DNA of 64,000 bases from Blastomyces gilchristii SLH14081 (Eukaryota > Ascomycota > Eurotiomycetes > Onygenales > Ajellomycetaceae): contig NW_003101650.1 of the NCBI RefSeq assembly GCF_000003855.2, forward strand, positions 426,697 through 490,696. Reading direction: 5' to 3'. A model generated the notes under the pieces. It did no database searches, had not been told where the DNA came from, and was given only the letters and a program-made list of their open reading frames with translations. Shown here piece by piece: positions 59,831 to 64,000 of the stretch. The translations under genes and the position numbers were made by a program. Positions within the stretch are counted from its first letter, which is position 1. Every line of letters starts with the position of its first letter.

Positions 59831-62252
59831 CTAGTAGTATAGTCAATAGCAGTGATTATTCAATAATTTCTATTTAATATTCACAGTAATATGTCTATGA
59901 GATTTATCTCTTATTATTTGAACAGTTGTATTGTATATTTTATCTAATATTATACTTTCTTACATTTTAACTCTTTCTTAGATTCTTTTGTGACTTGATA
60001 ATTCAGGCATTTGTAAGTATATATCTGAATGTTCTCAGTCATGCTTGATCAGTATACTCTTGATTTAAGTATACTTATAAGTTCAGAGCTTTCTAAGTAA
60101 CTGAATTTCTTGTATATATGAGTTATCAAGTTATATCTAAATAAATGTTTCAGATAAAGAGCTTTTATATATTCTAGATTATAATAGAGTATAACATTAT
60201 TTTTTAATTTTCTCAGTTTGAAGTTTAAAAGTATCTCTTCTACTATCTTTATAAGATACTTATTATCTTACACGTTATCATTCTTTAAATGAGAAATTAT
60301 TATATTTATTTATTCTAATTTCTTATATTTACTTAGTATATTTGATATGAACTTCTCTTATATCTGATTCATAGAATTCTCATTTATAAAATTAAGTTTA
60401 TAACTGATTGTATCAGATATCACAGTATTCAATCTCTTTTAATATTTGATATAAAGATTATACACTTGAAACTCTGAGATTCAATATACTAAGTGTTTGA
60501 AAGATTTCATCATTGATTATAGATAGACAAGACTTTCATGATTTATAATCACTATTATTATATACTTATTATTAATATATTTATTTTATAATATCAGTAT
60601 ATATTTAATTATCAGTAATTTCTTTTTATACACTGAGTAATTAAGTTCAGTGTCTGATAGTTTTCTATTATTATATATCACTGAGTGCAGCTTACTATTC
60701 TTACTTATCTATAAAAGAGTATCTCTGATAGCTTATTTAAATATATCTATCTTAATATAGAAAGATTTATTATAATCTAATTAAATAAGCACTGAGAATA
60801 TTATTATACATTCTCTCAGTCTGAGAAAGATCTCTTTGTATATAATATTTTAAATAATTAAATAAAACTTCTTCTGTCACAGATTTTTATCTGTTTCTCT
60901 TAACAGATCTGAGAGTGATACAGATATTTATATAAAATTCTTGATAAATCTACAGTAATATAAGATTAACTGAAGAAACTGTTATATATAATATACATTT
61001 CTCAGACACAGTTAATTCACTATAACATTTAATTTCTCTGAAATAAGATGTATATAGTCATCACTCACTATATATTCTACAAACTTTAACTATTTCATTT
61101 CAAATACATACTTAATTGATTTAATATAGAGCTTATACTCTGTCAGAGTTATAAGCACTTTATCAAGATACTTCAGATATTTATTATATAAGTTTGAAGA
61201 GACTAAGATATTATTCAGATATACAAGATATGAGATTTCATTCTGTTTATAAAGAATTGTATTTATTATTATTTAAAAAATGACAGATATATTTATCAGA
61301 TTAAGAAATTCAAACTTTCTTTATTATATATTAAATATAGTTTATGAAACTGATAGTTCATCTATACAAATCTGTTAATATTCTGAGAGAAGATTAATCT
61401 TAAATAGATATTAAGTGTTTCTGACTATATTCAACTATTGTTGAATTTATAACAGTAAATATTCATTCTTGATTATTAGCTTATTAAGTACTTGATAATT
61501 AATACATATTCATCACTCTTCATCTGTCTTTTTCCTGAATAGAACTGAGAAGTCTCACATGCTTAATAAGAGATATATAAGATTATGTTCTAAGAAGTCT
61601 GTGATCTGATACTTCTGTTCTTCAAGATATGTCTGCAACTGAGAGTATATATTTTGATTGACTGATTTCACATCTCTCATGTTAATCTCATGTATAAATT
61701 CTCATTTCAGCAGTAATTCTGATAAAAGATCTGTTCAGAAAATCTTCTCATACTTCTTCAGAAGTTTCTTTATATACTTGTTCTTCTGTATATTCTTTAT
61801 CTTGATTTTCTTCCCTTCTGAGTTCTGTATGATATACAGAATGCTTTCAGATGAGATCTTGTGAATCATTCTCTTTACTTATTAATATATAAGTAGATTT
61901 AACTCTTCTATATCAGAGATGTGAAATATTCTTCTTATATTAGTTAATAGAATTGTATGAACTGTTTTCTTTCTATTAGTTAACTATATATAGCATATAC
62001 ATCATTGAATTTGTCAATTGAATCTTTAAAATCAATTGAGTTTGAGAATAAGATTGTATTTCACATTCTGCAGCTCTAGCACTTAAATATAGTAAGATTA
62101 TTCTCTGAAGTGTAAAGACACTCTTACTCTTACAGATAATACTAAATATTAATTATTAGACAATCTTATATATTGAGAATCATTCACTCAGTGAATCTCT
62201 TTCAGTCTTCAGATTATATAATTACTAATATATTATATAGAAACTTCTGTAT

Positions 62253-62796
62253 TGTAATGTAATGAAACCGAAGCGGTGACTAGTCAGTGGCCTCACGTAG
62301 AGATAGTTGTTTGAGAAGCTGTATAAGTAAGCTTGACTATCTTACTTAAATAGCAATCTCATGAGCTACAGAGTTACTGTGAGAATATCACAGATATAAT
62401 ACTTAGTATACTAAGAAGATTGTATAAGAAATGCAGTAACTTTCAGATATATTTCAGTAGAAGAAAGACAAATCACTGACTTCTTTAATCAGAAGTCAGC
62501 ATCTAGCTATTCTATATAGATAATGAGCAGATACTCTTCTCTCATTTTGTAAGTGAGAATAGCTGAAGTGATATCTCAGCAGTGTCTTACTATCATGAAA
62601 GAGTAATCTGCTGACTGTATATAGAAGTGAGATTCTTATATTCATCAATCAGGTCTTTCTATATTATATCTAAATAATGTCATAGAGTAATTGAAAATCA
62701 GTTGAAATAGTCTGTGAAATAAATGAAATCATCTGTATAAAAGTAATGAGGTATGTGAAACTGTAACAGAGTCTTGACACAGTTAAAGATGTGAGA
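62253..62796 (-). repeat. Gy1 copy 2, LTR (inverted, ~544 bp)
   Basis: TGTAATGTAATGAAACCGAAG... is the reverse complement of the Gy1 LTR end. It runs to about 62,796, with the right boundary set by alignment to the complement of 40,020. It is the 3' LTR of a minus-oriented element. The sequence immediately outside (Gy2 copy II) ends here. Confidence 0.8.
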
Positions 62797-64000
62797 ATAT
62801 TCTTCTCTTTAAGAGTATAGTTCTGATACTCTTAAGATTATCAGATTAGAAATTATCTTTATTATATAGTAATAATTATCAACTGATTTGACAGTATATA
62901 TACTGCATATGATACAAAGAAATAGATAAGTTTCTCTGCTGACTGTATAGATGTTCTTTTCTCATCCCTATTCAAATCAAATATGTGATAAGTAAGTTTC
63001 TTATATATTAATTTAAAATATGAAAAAAATAGTTAATAAGTGACTTACAAATCTCTCATCATATTCTGGTTTGTATATGAAATTCTCTGTAAAAGTGATG
63101 TGTTTTAGAGATAAAGCTAATAGTAGTGAAAGAATTTTTTCAAAAAGATCTTCTCTCTCTCATCTGTAATAGTGAGTGCATGAGAGTATTATTCTTGAAA
63201 GATAATAATAGACTTATTCTGACACTTTCTAGTGATTAAATGTCTTTGTGATGCAGCTGCAGTCTTTATGACTGTTAAGAAAGCCAGGTTAAAGACAGAT
63301 ATAGCAGCATTAATGAGTCACAGAAGTATTACTTTTATTATCACATCTTCTTCTTCTTCTGCATCTCTTGTGATCATGATAATAGTATCTGTGCTTTACA
63401 GTGAGATATCATTCCTTCTGCTGATCAGTTCATCAGTAATCAGTTCTTTCTCTACTCTTCTCAGTACTGTTGCAACACTTCTCTCTCTCTTAATCAACAC
63501 AGTGATATATGACTCTGTGTGATTATTTGAAGAGAATCTCAGAGAGAGCTTGATTCTGAGAACAGTGACTCTGAGAAGTTTAATCTATAGTTTCTCTTTC
63601 ATAGCACATTTAAGTTCTGCTCAGAGTGCTGCTGAGTTGAGTTCACAGAATTCTGTAGTTTCTTTATCTTCTCTCTGTAAGAAGGCTTCAGTATAGTCTC
63701 TGACTGACACTGTTACTTATCTACACTATACTAAGCAGCTGAAGAAAGAGAGAATTTTATACACTTATCTCTTCTCTCACTTTCATTATTTTTATTATAC
63801 TTATAATAATAACTTCTATCTCTCTGTAAGTATTAACTACTCTATAAGAAGATATTATATTAGTTCTGACAAGAAGTTCAGATGCTCAAGTAGTACAGAG
63901 CAAGAATCTCAGAGCTTCAAGTATTGATGAATTTTTATTAAGACTGAGAAGGTCTCTCTTACTTATCTGTAAAAGAAGGTGAAAGTATGAGTCTCTGAAT
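62797..64000 (-). mobile_element. Gy1 copy 2 interior (post-integrase accessory region), running off the window
   Basis: Reverse-complement match to 40,019 down to about 38,810. It includes the accessory region with a 96-aa plus-strand frame at 63,232-63,522 (CLCDAAAVFMTVKKARLK, LINTVIYDSV), aligning with the 95-aa minus-strand frame of copy 1. The 33-bp tandem duplication of copy 1 is absent. Pol and the 5' LTR lie beyond 64,000. Confidence 0.8.

Larger units (their letters stand above)
56708..62252 (-). mobile_element. Ty3/gypsy Gy2, copy II interior, cut off at its 5' end by Gy1 copy 2
   Basis: Co-linear with copy I from 48,550 to about 54,640, without the MITE. RT box YLNN near 61,220 on the minus strand. 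Integrase core at 59,820-59,557. The match ends at 62,252, where a Gy1 LTR starts, so gag and the 5' LTR of this copy are absent. Confidence 0.8.

Overview
This looks like nuclear DNA of a filamentous ascomycete. Genes are split by short introns (55-180 nt, GT...AG), the housekeeping proteins have fungal-type sequences, and a gene-bearing segment of mixed base composition is flanked by long AT-rich tracts of mutated transposons, as expected after repeat-induced point mutation (RIP). Large AT-rich, gypsy-loaded isochores around ordinary gene islands are known from the Onygenales (for example Blastomyces-like Ajellomycetaceae). That placement is inference only.

Layout. 1-11,450: AT-rich graveyard holding minus-strand Ty3/gypsy pol, a minus-strand Tad-like LINE 3' end, a plus-strand gypsy integrase plus chromodomain piece, a gag-like piece, and a nested cluster of a ~505-bp hAT-like MITE. 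11,450-32,180: gene island with (i) a PDI/P5-type thioredoxin protein (minus, containing an 8-nt microexon), (ii) a complete Ty1/copia element inserted upstream of it, (iii) a decayed F-box-family gene, (iv) the mitochondrial ATP synthase gamma subunit (minus) and DNA topoisomerase I (plus) sharing a 568-bp divergent promoter, (v) a small broken Cys-rich gene, and (vi) an extended-SDR NAD-dependent epimerase (minus). 32,180-64,000: a second AT-rich tract with a complete gypsy chromovirus (Gy1, 32,624-40,551, with a 100-N gap), a LINE interrupted by a second complete copia element, a tandem array of a second gypsy family (Gy2) carrying another MITE copy, and the start of an inverted second Gy1 copy running off the end.

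The transposon boundaries are well supported by target-site duplications (TSDs) that I read directly: 5 bp for both copia elements and for Gy1, and 8 bp for five MITE copies. The gene models are supported by reading-frame continuity across every proposed intron: total coding lengths are 1458, 897, 2736 and 1125 nt, all multiples of three, and each ends at a stop.

The most notable observations are the hAT-like MITE family with self-nesting and an empty-site control inside the window; the 8-nt microexon in the PDI gene; a mutational signature in the AT-rich DNA that almost eliminates CC/GG and CG while leaving CA/TG common; a sharply bounded patch in one Gy2 copy that largely escaped mutation; and post-integrase accessory regions in both gypsy families whose long reading frames persist in two copies. 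No tRNA, rRNA or CRISPR array was found.
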